From positions 1 to 56,985 of the forward strand of contig JAGASE010000005.1 in assembly GCA_017621875.1 (NCBI GenBank): 56,985 bases of DNA, in the 5' to 3' direction. The notes under the pieces were generated by a model that made no database searches, was not told the DNA's origin, and was given only the letters and a program-made list of their open reading frames with translations. Positions 35,552 to 43,066 of the stretch are shown here, in pieces (position 1 is the stretch's first letter; each line of letters opens with the position of its first letter). This stretch comes from Clostridia bacterium (GTDB lineage: Bacteria; Bacillota; Clostridia; UBA1381). The translations under genes were made by a program, and so were the position numbers.

Positions 35552-37420
35552 CTATCTCATACCGCCGCCGGGGCCTCCGCCCATGCCGCCACGAGCACCT
35601 CCGCCCATGTTTCCGCCGGGCATTCCGCCCATACCTCCCGGCATGCCTCCCATGCCGCCCATCATCATATTATTTCCGCCTGATGATTCGGTAGTCTGGC
35701 TGTAAACCTCCTGTCCTTCAGAAAGTCCGCTTATAACCTCGGTATAGTCTTCGTTCGCTATTCCGGTCTGTATTTGAACTGTTGTATAACCCTCAGGAGC
35801 TTCCGGCATCATTTGGCGTTTATTTCCGCCCTCCGGTGTCTTACCTCCTGCGGTAGGCTCTCCCTGCTTAGAAATTCCACCCTCAGGTGCTTCACCGTTC
35901 TGCGGCATTTCTCCTTGAGGTGCAGGTCTTCCTTCACCCTGCCGAGGCATGTTTTCCCCGTTCTTTTCGCCCTTCTTTTCCGAAGCATTATCTACGCTTC
36001 CTTTTACGAAAACAAAGCTTCTTCCGCCTGCTGTTTTAATGTCTGCAGTAGGTATCATAAGTACATCATACGCCGATTCAACTATAATGCTTGCGTCAAT
36101 ATTCATGCTCGGACGAAGATTGCCCGGCTCCGGAATTTCCACCTCTGCGGAATATGTAGTAACACCGTTTGAAGCTGTTCCTTCAACCGATACATTTGTT
36201 ATAATACCTGTAAAGGTTTCATCAGGCAATGCGTCACAGGTTATTGAAACCTCCTGCCCCTCATGCACCTTATCAACGTCAAGCTCGTCTATTGCAAGCT
36301 CAAATTTCAGTCTTGAAATATCTGCAATAACCATCATAGTTGTCGTCGAATTTGTTTTATCAATGGTATCGCCGGCTTTGGAATTTTTAGTAATTACAGT
36401 TCCGCTTATAGGCGAAGTTATTGTGTAGTCTTCCAAATCTTTTTCGGTCTGCTCCATTGAAAGCTTTGCACTCTTATATGAAAGTGTGCTGTCTGCAATC
36501 TTATCCGAAACAGTATCACTTGTCAGGGTAGCTACGACTGTTCCCTTTGTTACATAATCACCGTTTGAATAGTAAATCTTTGAAACAGTGCCGTCAGTTT
36601 CGGTCACGATTGTACCTGATGTTGCATTGGTAATCGTTCCGCTGCCGGGACTTACATTTCCGCCGACGCTGCCGCCTACGGTCATACCGTCATAAAACGC
36701 TCCCGGATTTGAAAACTCAATAGTTACATTATAAAGAGTTGTACCATCATTTCCGGCATAAGAGGAGTTTGACTTATGCGTAACCGTACCCGATATTGAG
36801 CTCATGTGCTTTGAGCTGGTAATTACAGCCGCATCTCCGACATTTATCGTGTTTATCTGTGCCTGAGTAAATGGCAGGTCAACCTCAAGCTGAGTTGTTT
36901 CATCAACTGAAGCTATCTTTGTTCCACTGTTTACTTCTTCTCCTACCTTTATGGTGAGTCCTGAAATAACTCCGTTATTTTTTGCCTTTAAAACCAGCTT
37001 TTCACTTTCCTCCAAAGCGTCGCGGTAATTATTTTCACTCTGCTGCATGGAAATACGCTGACGTTCCACCGTCAAATCGGAATTTGATGAATCAAACTGA
37101 TACAAAATATCGTCCTTTGCAACCGAATCGCCCACCTCATATGGACAATAAATGATGTCTCCGCTAACCTTTGGGATAATTTCATATCGCTCGTAAGGCT
37201 CAACCGCTGCACTTCCGGTGATTGTAACCTCAACATCTCCGCGTGTTACTATATCCGTTCCCTGTGCTGCAACCGTCGGTACATTTTTCTTCTTTGCCGA
37301 CATTATTCCGACACCTGCCAACACGATGACGGCACACGCTGCAATAATAACCTTTTTCTTGGTTGGTTTTGCAAGCGTTTTTAATTTTTCTTTGCTAAAA
37401 ATTGATTTTCCTCTTTTCAA
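35552..37420 (-). CDS. MacA/HlyD-type membrane-fusion adaptor with Gly/Met-rich tail
   Basis: This protein of about 622 aa has one N-terminal membrane helix (KKKVIIAACAVIVLAGVGIM) and a lipoyl/barrel-sandwich hybrid domain split around a coiled hairpin. Beta-barrel and membrane-proximal domains follow, matching the MacA adaptors of ABC export systems. TTG at 37420 is chosen because GAGGAGG lies seven bases upstream; the longer frame from 37513 begins before the promoter. Two odd low-complexity parts are present: a Gly/Pro/Glu-rich insert (about 505-545) and a C-terminal tail of about 45 residues made almost only of Gly, Met, Pro and Arg (GGMGGMPGG repeats). Met-rich tails can bind copper or silver, but no function is shown here. 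Confidence 0.85.
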   Translation of the reverse strand: MKRGKSIFSKEKLKTLAKPTKKKVIIAACAVIVLAGVGIMSAKKKNVPTVAAQGTDIVTRGDVEVTITGSAAVEPYERYEIIPKVSGDIIYCPYEVGDSVAKDDILYQFDSSNSDLTVERQRISMQQSENNYRDALEESEKLVLKAKNNGVISGLTIKVGEEVNSGTKIASVDETTQLEVDLPFTQAQINTINVGDAAVITSSKHMSSISGTVTHKSNSSYAGNDGTTLYNVTIEFSNPGAFYDGMTVGGSVGGNVSPGSGTITNATSGTIVTETDGTVSKIYYSNGDYVTKGTVVATLTSDTVSDKIADSTLSYKSAKLSMEQTEKDLEDYTITSPISGTVITKNSKAGDTIDKTNSTTTMMVIADISRLKFELAIDELDVDKVHEGQEVSITCDALPDETFTGIITNVSVEGTASNGVTTYSAEVEIPEPGNLRPSMNIDASIIVESAYDVLMIPTADIKTAGGRSFVFVKGSVDNASEKKGEKNGENMPRQGEGRPAPQGEMPQNGEAPEGGISKQGEPTAGGKTPEGGNKRQMMPEAPEGYTTVQIQTGIANEDYTEVISGLSEGQEVYSQTTESSGGNNMMMGGMGGMPGGMGGMPGGNMGGGARGGMGGGPGGGMR

Positions 37421-37450
37421 AAGAACTCCTCCTCGCTCAATTTTACCCAC

Positions 37451-37507
37451 ATTATAACAATTAAATATTATTTGCGTATGTATAAGTTGTAAATAATTTG
37501 TAAATAA
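37451..37507 (-). promoter_or_regulatory. Promoter region of the efflux operon with direct repeats
   Basis: On the minus strand a perfect TATAAT lies at 37451-37456, about 30 bases before the TTG start, with a poor -35. Just upstream, two exact copies of TTGTAAATAA (plus-strand reading, 37487-37496 and 37498-37507) repeat with an 11-bp period. This spacing is typical of OmpR/PhoB-type regulator sites. No regulator gene is adjacent. Confidence 0.4.
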
Positions 37508-37530
37508 AACCATTTTATAACTAAATAAAA

Positions 37531-37766
37531 ATCTGCGTCTGCTTTGGGCGAAACGTCATAGCAAAATCCCCTTCATCATTCACGCATGGGGTCGAACGAC
37601 AAGACGGTAGGGATCTATGTCCTTTTTAAAGGGACACAGCATCTGTCGTTACTGCATGAATGCCGACACAAATAATACTGACAGTATTCCGAGCTGAATG
37701 GGGAGCTTGGAATTATTATCTGTGATCAATTTTGCGTTTGGCGTCCCGCCCAAAACAGGCGCAGAC
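37531..37766 (-). ncRNA. Candidate structured non-coding RNA (about 236 nt)
   Basis: This gene-free stretch folds into a long multibranched structure. A 20-nt terminal stem (37531-37550 with 37747-37766) has two imperfect pairs at most internally. It is extended by ACGTC/GGCGT (37553-37557 with 37740-37744) and GCAAAAT/ATTTTGC (37561-37567 with 37729-37735). Inside are at least two arms: one built from CATTCA/TGAATG, ACGACA/TGTCGT and TGTCC/GGACA, and one ending in a hairpin ATTCCGAGCT / AGCTTGGAAT. The minus strand is favoured because the terminal stem is followed there by TTTTTAT and weak promoter elements lie near 37794-37838. The loop GTTCGACCCC resembles a tRNA T-arm. It is not tmRNA, RNase P RNA or SRP RNA by eye. 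raiA-type or 6S-type RNAs are possibilities not proven. Confidence 0.6.
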
Positions 37767-37928
37767 ATCAGGTCTTTCTTAAAACTGTAGGCAATCATAA
37801 AATTATGAATCGATATTCAACTTATCTCATATGTACAAGCTGTATAATATCAGTAACTTCATTATTATATCACTATTTTTTTAAATAATCAATACAAATT
37901 TTATTTTTTTTCAAATATTTTAATTACA

Positions 37929-38867
37929 TTATTCTAAATGCTTCGACGCCGCCTCTAAAACCTCGACCATTTCCGACAGTGTTGTGATTTTAAACACCCT
38001 TGTTTTAAGCTCTGCCGAATGTGGTATTCCCTTTATATACCATGCGATGTGCTTTCTTACTTCAGGTATCCCTCTTACCTCTCCCTTTTCTTCACATATC
38101 ATTTTCGTATGCTCTATTGCTTGTTCAATTTTATCGCGAAAGGTGGGCATATAGGTCACATGTCCGGTTTCAAAGTATTCCTTAATCTGCCTGAAAATAA
38201 AAGGATTTCCCTGTGCTCCTCTTCCCACCATAACTCCATCGCAGCCTGTATATCCAAGCATTCTTTCCGCATCCTTTGCAGTGAAAATATCACCGTTTCC
38301 GATAACAGGAATTTTTACGGCTGCTTTAACGCTTTTAATCGTATCCCAGTCCGCCGTTCCCTGATAAAACTGCTCGCGAGTTCTTCCGTGTACCGTAACA
38401 GCCGCCGCTCCGTTTGCCTCAAGCACCTTTGCAAATTCCGCCGCAGTATCGCAGTCCCAGCCCTTGCGTATTTTTACCGTTACTGGAATTTTCACGCTGT
38501 CTGCCGCTGCACGCACTATTTTACCTGCAAGCTCAGGATTCTTCATAAGAGCACTTCCGTCACCGTTATTTACAATTTTCGGCATCGGACAGCCCATATT
38601 AATATCTATCGCGGACGGTCCGAAGCTTTCGACAATCGGAGCAATCTGTGCAATTATCTCCGGCTCTGAGCCGAAAATCTGTATCGACGCGGGCTTTTCC
38701 CTTTCATCAAGCTTCATCAAGGATGCCGTTTTTTTATCCTTATAGTACAGTCCTTTTGCACTCACCATTTCAGTTGTTAATCCTTCCGCACCAAAGCTTT
38801 TGCAGATTAAGCGAAACGTTAAATCCGTCACTCCCGCCATAGGTGCAAGATTTATTCTGCTAATCAA
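37929..38867 (-). CDS. dusB: tRNA-dihydrouridine synthase, DusB-like
   Basis: This FMN-dependent enzyme of about 312 aa reduces uridine to dihydrouridine in the tRNA D-loop. It opens with INLAPMAGVTDLTFR, carries the catalytic Cys in NMGCPMPK and has the HGRTREQ and GNGDIFTA motifs of the Dus TIM barrel. TTG at 38867 is the preferred start: GGAAGG lies upstream, and the codon overlaps the feoB stop as TTGA, so translation is probably coupled. The open frame extends further upstream but without family similarity. It is the last gene of the feoA-feoB-dus unit. Confidence 0.92.
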   Translation of the reverse strand: MISRINLAPMAGVTDLTFRLICKSFGAEGLTTEMVSAKGLYYKDKKTASLMKLDEREKPASIQIFGSEPEIIAQIAPIVESFGPSAIDINMGCPMPKIVNNGDGSALMKNPELAGKIVRAAADSVKIPVTVKIRKGWDCDTAAEFAKVLEANGAAAVTVHGRTREQFYQGTADWDTIKSVKAAVKIPVIGNGDIFTAKDAERMLGYTGCDGVMVGRGAQGNPFIFRQIKEYFETGHVTYMPTFRDKIEQAIEHTKMICEEKGEVRGIPEVRKHIAWYIKGIPHSAELKTRVFKITTLSEMVEVLEAASKHLE

Positions 38868-40846
38868 AGTATCATCCTTCCAATTTGATAAAATAATGTA
38901 GATACGCACCACGCAAGTCCCAGCTGCATGACTATTGCCGACAGCGTATATATCCACGAGCCTGTTTCTTTCTTAATTGCGGCAATGCTCGCGATACAGG
39001 GTATGTATAAAAGACAGAACAGCATCATGGAATATGCATTAAGTGCAGAAAATCCGCTATTATTTAGCGTATGTGCCAAAAACGTTATTCCCTCCTGCGA
39101 GGAGATATTGCCTATGCCATACAGCACCGACATGCTTGATACCACTACTTCTTTTGCCGCAAGACCTGCTATTAACGCAACAATTATTTGCCAAAAGCCC
39201 AAGCCGGTCGGTGTCATTATCGGAACAAGCTGCCTTCCTGCCACTGCTCCAAAGCTCTCCGATATATCATTCACAAGACCGTTTTTACCGAAATTAAGTA
39301 TAAACCACAACACCACAGACGCCGCAAAAATAGTAGTTCCGGCTTTGGCAAGATAATCCTTCACCTTTTCCTTTACATAAATACTCACCGTCCGCAAGCT
39401 TGGCAGCTTATACTCCGGCAGTTCGATAAGCAATCCGTTAAGACTTTTTTGACCTGTTATCCTTGAAACTGCAAGCAAAGCCAAAATTGCAGTAAAAAAT
39501 CCTATTATATACATAGAATACGCCGCCAAAGCCGCATACTTTGAAAAAAACATTTGCGAAAGCATTACATAAACCGGCAGCTTGGCACTGCAGGACATAA
39601 ACGGAATCATAAATATAGTTTTGAGTCTGTCCGCCTTGTCCTCAAGTGTACGCGACGCCATGATTGCAGGTACGCTGCAGCCAAAGCCTAAAAGCATCGG
39701 TATAAAGGCTCTGCCCGAAAGCCCAAGCCTTCCCATAACAGTGTCCATCACATACGCAGCACGCGACATATATCCGCTGTCCTCTAAAAATGCCAGCATA
39801 AGAAACAGTATAAAGATATTCGGCAAAAATGTCAATATTCCGCCGACTCCGGCAATTATGCCGTCAACTACCAAAGAGGTTATCATTTCTCCGGCGTCAA
39901 GAGAACGAAGCAAGCCTTCTGCCGCATGTGAAAAGCTTTCCAGCCAGCCTTCAAAAAACACCTTTATAAAATCTCCCACCGTAAATGTCAGAAAAAACAC
40001 CACCGACATTATCAAGAGAAAAATAGGTATTCCCCATATGTTATGCGTAAATATTTTGTCCGCCTTATCGGTAAAGGTACTGCTTTTCCCGGTATTAATC
40101 AGCACAATATCAAGTATTTTCTCTATAAAATCATATTTCTCGTTTATAATTTCCGCCTCGCAGCTTTCCTCCGCAATTCCGCCAAGGAGGGGTGCATATT
40201 TTCGGCATATCTCGCCGTCATGCTCAAGCAGCTTGATTGCGTGCCAGCGATAATTTTCCATTTTGGGATATTTTTTTCGCAGCATAGAAGTTAATGCGGT
40301 AATTTTCTCTTCAATTTTTGCAGAGTATTTCATGCCGGTCGAATATGAAAAATGTGTTTTTTCATACACCGCTTTTTCCATAAGCTGGCGAAGTCCCGTC
40401 TGCATTTTTGCACTTACTGCCACAACAGGTATTCCCAAAATTCCCGATAATCGGTCAATATCAAGAACCACATTTCGCTTTTTTAAAATATCCATCATAT
40501 TGAGTGCCAGCACCATCGGCTTTCCAAGCTCAATAAGCTGCAGTGTTAAATAAAGATTACGCTTCAGGTTTGATGCGTCCGTAACATTTATTATTACCTC
40601 TGCCTCACCCGAAAGTATGTATTCACGTGATACCCGCTCCTCCATAGTATATGATGACAGGGAATAAATTCCCGGCAAATCCACCAAACGGCACCGCACA
40701 TCTCCAAGCCTTATTCTTCCCTCAACCTTTTCAACCGTTACTCCCGGCCAGTTCGCAACCTTTAAATCAGCTCCGGTATATGCATTAAAAAGTGTAGTCT
40801 TTCCGCAGTTGGGATTGCCCGTAAAAGCAATGCTTATATCACTCAT
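38864..40846 (-). CDS. feoB: Ferrous iron transporter FeoB
   Basis: This 660-aa protein is the GTP-gated membrane permease for Fe(II). The N-terminal G domain has G1 GNPNCGKTT (about residues 10-18), G3 DLPG, and NxxD in LALNMMD. A helical regulatory domain follows, then a membrane domain with the two Gate motifs and conserved Cys (GFGCSVPAIMASRTLE, and PFMSCSAKLPVY). Length is normal for a short clostridial FeoB without a FeoC fusion. It overlaps feoA by 4 bases and dus by 4 bases. Confidence 0.97.
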   Translation of the reverse strand: MSDISIAFTGNPNCGKTTLFNAYTGADLKVANWPGVTVEKVEGRIRLGDVRCRLVDLPGIYSLSSYTMEERVSREYILSGEAEVIINVTDASNLKRNLYLTLQLIELGKPMVLALNMMDILKKRNVVLDIDRLSGILGIPVVAVSAKMQTGLRQLMEKAVYEKTHFSYSTGMKYSAKIEEKITALTSMLRKKYPKMENYRWHAIKLLEHDGEICRKYAPLLGGIAEESCEAEIINEKYDFIEKILDIVLINTGKSSTFTDKADKIFTHNIWGIPIFLLIMSVVFFLTFTVGDFIKVFFEGWLESFSHAAEGLLRSLDAGEMITSLVVDGIIAGVGGILTFLPNIFILFLMLAFLEDSGYMSRAAYVMDTVMGRLGLSGRAFIPMLLGFGCSVPAIMASRTLEDKADRLKTIFMIPFMSCSAKLPVYVMLSQMFFSKYAALAAYSMYIIGFFTAILALLAVSRITGQKSLNGLLIELPEYKLPSLRTVSIYVKEKVKDYLAKAGTTIFAASVVLWFILNFGKNGLVNDISESFGAVAGRQLVPIMTPTGLGFWQIIVALIAGLAAKEVVVSSMSVLYGIGNISSQEGITFLAHTLNNSGFSALNAYSMMLFCLLYIPCIASIAAIKKETGSWIYTLSAIVMQLGLAWCVSTLFYQIGRMIL

Positions 40847-41079
40847 TCACCGTTTCCCCTAACATAAATTCCCTCACAAAATTTTCTTCCTACGGCAAAT
40901 CGAGTACCCCGTACCTTTATAATTGCAGGTCCTGATTTTTTTATATTAAGCACTGCAAGCTCTGTGTTTTGTGTCATTCCCAACGCATAAAAACGCCTTG
41001 TAACCGACGCATCAAGAAGGATTTTATCTATACGGTATTTGCTTCCTTTTGTCCCATCAGACAGCTTCACTCGCATCAT
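40843..41079 (-). CDS. feoA: FeoA, ferrous iron transport accessory protein
   Basis: This small protein of 78 aa or fewer has an SH3-like FeoA fold and supports FeoB. The pattern RRFYALGMTQNTELAVLNIKK (given in part) and the central G-x-x-F-A-V-G are typical. The start is uncertain: ATG at 41079, ATG at 41076 or GTG at 41070, the last having better spacing from AAAAGG. It is first in the iron operon under a TTGACA promoter with a Fur-like box. Confidence 0.92.
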   Translation of the reverse strand: MMRVKLSDGTKGSKYRIDKILLDASVTRRFYALGMTQNTELAVLNIKKSGPAIIKVRGTRFAVGRKFCEGIYVRGNGE

Positions 41080-41098
41080 TCCTTTTGTTATATTATAT

Positions 41099-41127
41099 AC
41101 TTTATCATCTCACATAATTATTGTCAA
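41099..41127 (-). promoter_or_regulatory. feoAB promoter with Fur-like box
   Basis: On the minus strand TTGACA (41122-41127), a 17-bp spacer and TAAAGT (41099-41104). The minus-strand sequence TGACAATAATTATGT (41112-41126) matches the 7-1-7 Fur box (TGATAAT-N-ATTATCA) at 11 of 14 positions and overlaps the -35, which fits repression when iron is plentiful. Confidence 0.55.
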
Positions 41128-41205
41128 TGTAAATTTCTCTAAAAAAAGTTACATTAAATGTTTAATTTTTGTCAAAAAGTGTAACTATAAAATTAACTGC
41201 AGGAT

Positions 41206-41234
41206 TTGACAAATATATCGTTTTGTTGTATCAT
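41206..41234 (+). promoter_or_regulatory. Consensus promoter of the glycogen genes
   Basis: TTGACA (41206-41211), a 17-bp spacer and TATCAT (41229-41234) lie about 25 bases before glgA. Confidence 0.75.
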
Positions 41235-41260
41235 ATATGTTATAGAAAGGTGGAATGAAT

Positions 41261-43027
41261 ATGAATCTTTTATATGCAACATCAGAAGCCGCTCCATTTG
41301 TTAAAACAGGCGGTTTGGGAGATGTGGCAGGCTCTCTTCCTGTTACACTTAAAGAAAAAGGCGTAGACTCAAGAGTAATTTTACCCCTATATAGATGTAT
41401 AGACCAAAAATATAAGGATATGATGACTTATATTAATCATATCTACATTAACATCGGCTGGAGAAAGCAATATTGCGGTGTCTTCCAAATGCAGTGGCGT
41501 GGCACTACATATTACTTTGTAGATAACGAATATTATTTTAACGGTGACAAGCCATATGACTACATTCATTTAGACTGCGAAAAATTTATTTTCTTTTCAA
41601 AAGCGGTTCTGTCACTCCTGCCGACTCTTGATTTCCGACCCGACGTTATAAACTGCAACGACTGGCAGACTGCGGCTATTCCCGTATTTCTGGATACCTT
41701 TTATGATAATCCATTTTATCGTGGTATTAAAACGGTTATGACAATTCACAATCTCCGTTTCCAGGGCAGATGGGATTTTAACAAAATCAAGGATGCAATG
41801 GGGATTGACGATTACTACTTTACCGGCGATAAGCTGGAATATTACAAGGACGCAAACCTCTTAAAGGGCGGTCTTGTATATGCAAACAAAATCACAACAG
41901 TATCCGAAACCTATGCAAATGAGATTACAACGCAGGAGTACGGCGAGGGACTTGACGGACTTTTATCGGCAAGACGCGGCGACATTTTGGGTATAGTGAA
42001 CGGAATTTCCGAAGACTGGAATCCGAAAACCGATACATTTATCTACAGCAATTATACGCAAAGAAGTCTTGCAAAGAAAAAAATCAACAAAACCGAGCTG
42101 CAAAAGGAGCTGAATCTGCCGGTTGACGAAAACAAGTTTATGATTGGAATTGTTTCACGTCTTACCGACCAGAAAGGCTTTGACCTTATCGCATATGCCA
42201 TGGAGCAGCTTTGCGAGGGCGGATATCAAATTGTCGTTCTCGGAACGGGTGATGAAAACTACGAAAATATGTTCCGTCACTTTGCATGGAAGTATCCGGA
42301 CAAGGTTTCGGCAAATATTTACTTCTCAAACGAGCTTTCACACAAGATTTACGCAGCCTGCGACGCATTTTTAATGCCGTCACGATTTGAGCCGTGCGGA
42401 CTTTCTCAGCTCATTTCGATGCGGTACGGAACTCTGCCTATTGTTCGCGAAACCGGCGGTCTTGCAGACACTGTAAAGCCGTACAACGAGTTTACAGGCG
42501 AAGGTACAGGCTTCTCCTTTGCGTCATACAACGCTGACGACATGATGCACGTTATTAACTATGCAATGCGGACATATTATGACAATCCGACAGCTTGGGC
42601 AAAAATCGTGAAAAATGCAATGCAGCAGGACTTCTCATGGGAGGCGTCTGCCGACAAATATATTACTCTTTACGAGCAGTTAAGCGGTATTTCCGTTCAG
42701 AAAAAAGCAGAGCCTACACCTAAAAAGACACCTGCAAAAAAGAAAACGGCTGCAAAAAAGGAATTATCCTTTGATGAAAATATAAAAGCTGATGCCGAAG
42801 CCTCTGAAAAGACTTGGGCAGCCGAAGCAGCAAAAAAGGATAAGGACGCTCTTAAAGCCATGACTGACAGCGACAAGGAAAAGAATATTGAGGAAATTCG
42901 CTCGGATATTGAAAAAAATGCAGTCAAAGCAAAGAAAGAGGCATCCCCCAAAAAGCCTGCCGCTAAAAAAACGGCGTCTAAAACAAAAAAGAAGGCAGCT
43001 ACAAAAAAAACAGATAAAAATGCATAA
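41261..43027 (+). CDS. glgA: Glycogen synthase GlgA with histone-H1-like basic tail
   Basis: This GT5 enzyme of about 588 aa transfers glucose from ADP-glucose to a growing alpha-1,4-glucan. The ADP-glucose-binding motif KTGGLGD starts at K15, and the C-terminal Rossmann domain has SRFEPCGLSQL and the ETGGLADTV motif. The usual family length is about 480 aa. Here roughly 105 extra residues follow, rich in Lys and Ala with repeated KKTPAKKKTAAKK and KKPAAKKTASK blocks, like histone-H1-type tails. The ATG at 41261 is preferred over 41255 because AAAGG is better spaced. It is the first gene of the glgA-glgP-GH13 cluster. No glgC or glgD is in the window. Confidence 0.96.
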   Translation: MNLLYATSEAAPFVKTGGLGDVAGSLPVTLKEKGVDSRVILPLYRCIDQKYKDMMTYINHIYINIGWRKQYCGVFQMQWRGTTYYFVDNEYYFNGDKPYDYIHLDCEKFIFFSKAVLSLLPTLDFRPDVINCNDWQTAAIPVFLDTFYDNPFYRGIKTVMTIHNLRFQGRWDFNKIKDAMGIDDYYFTGDKLEYYKDANLLKGGLVYANKITTVSETYANEITTQEYGEGLDGLLSARRGDILGIVNGISEDWNPKTDTFIYSNYTQRSLAKKKINKTELQKELNLPVDENKFMIGIVSRLTDQKGFDLIAYAMEQLCEGGYQIVVLGTGDENYENMFRHFAWKYPDKVSANIYFSNELSHKIYAACDAFLMPSRFEPCGLSQLISMRYGTLPIVRETGGLADTVKPYNEFTGEGTGFSFASYNADDMMHVINYAMRTYYDNPTAWAKIVKNAMQQDFSWEASADKYITLYEQLSGISVQKKAEPTPKKTPAKKKTAAKKELSFDENIKADAEASEKTWAAEAAKKDKDALKAMTDSDKEKNIEEIRSDIEKNAVKAKKEASPKKPAAKKTASKTKKKAATKKTDKNA

Positions 43028-43066
43028 TTTTAACAAAATTAAATATCGAAAGGAATTTTATTATAA

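Noticed and set aside
33512-37420. Reading the MacAB-like operon as a bacteriocin or lantibiotic exporter
   Set aside because: No precursor peptide, peptidase domain or modification enzyme lies nearby.
37531-37766. Assigning the structured region to 6S RNA
   Set aside because: The fold is branched with several arms, whereas 6S is a single rod with a central bubble. The identity is left open.
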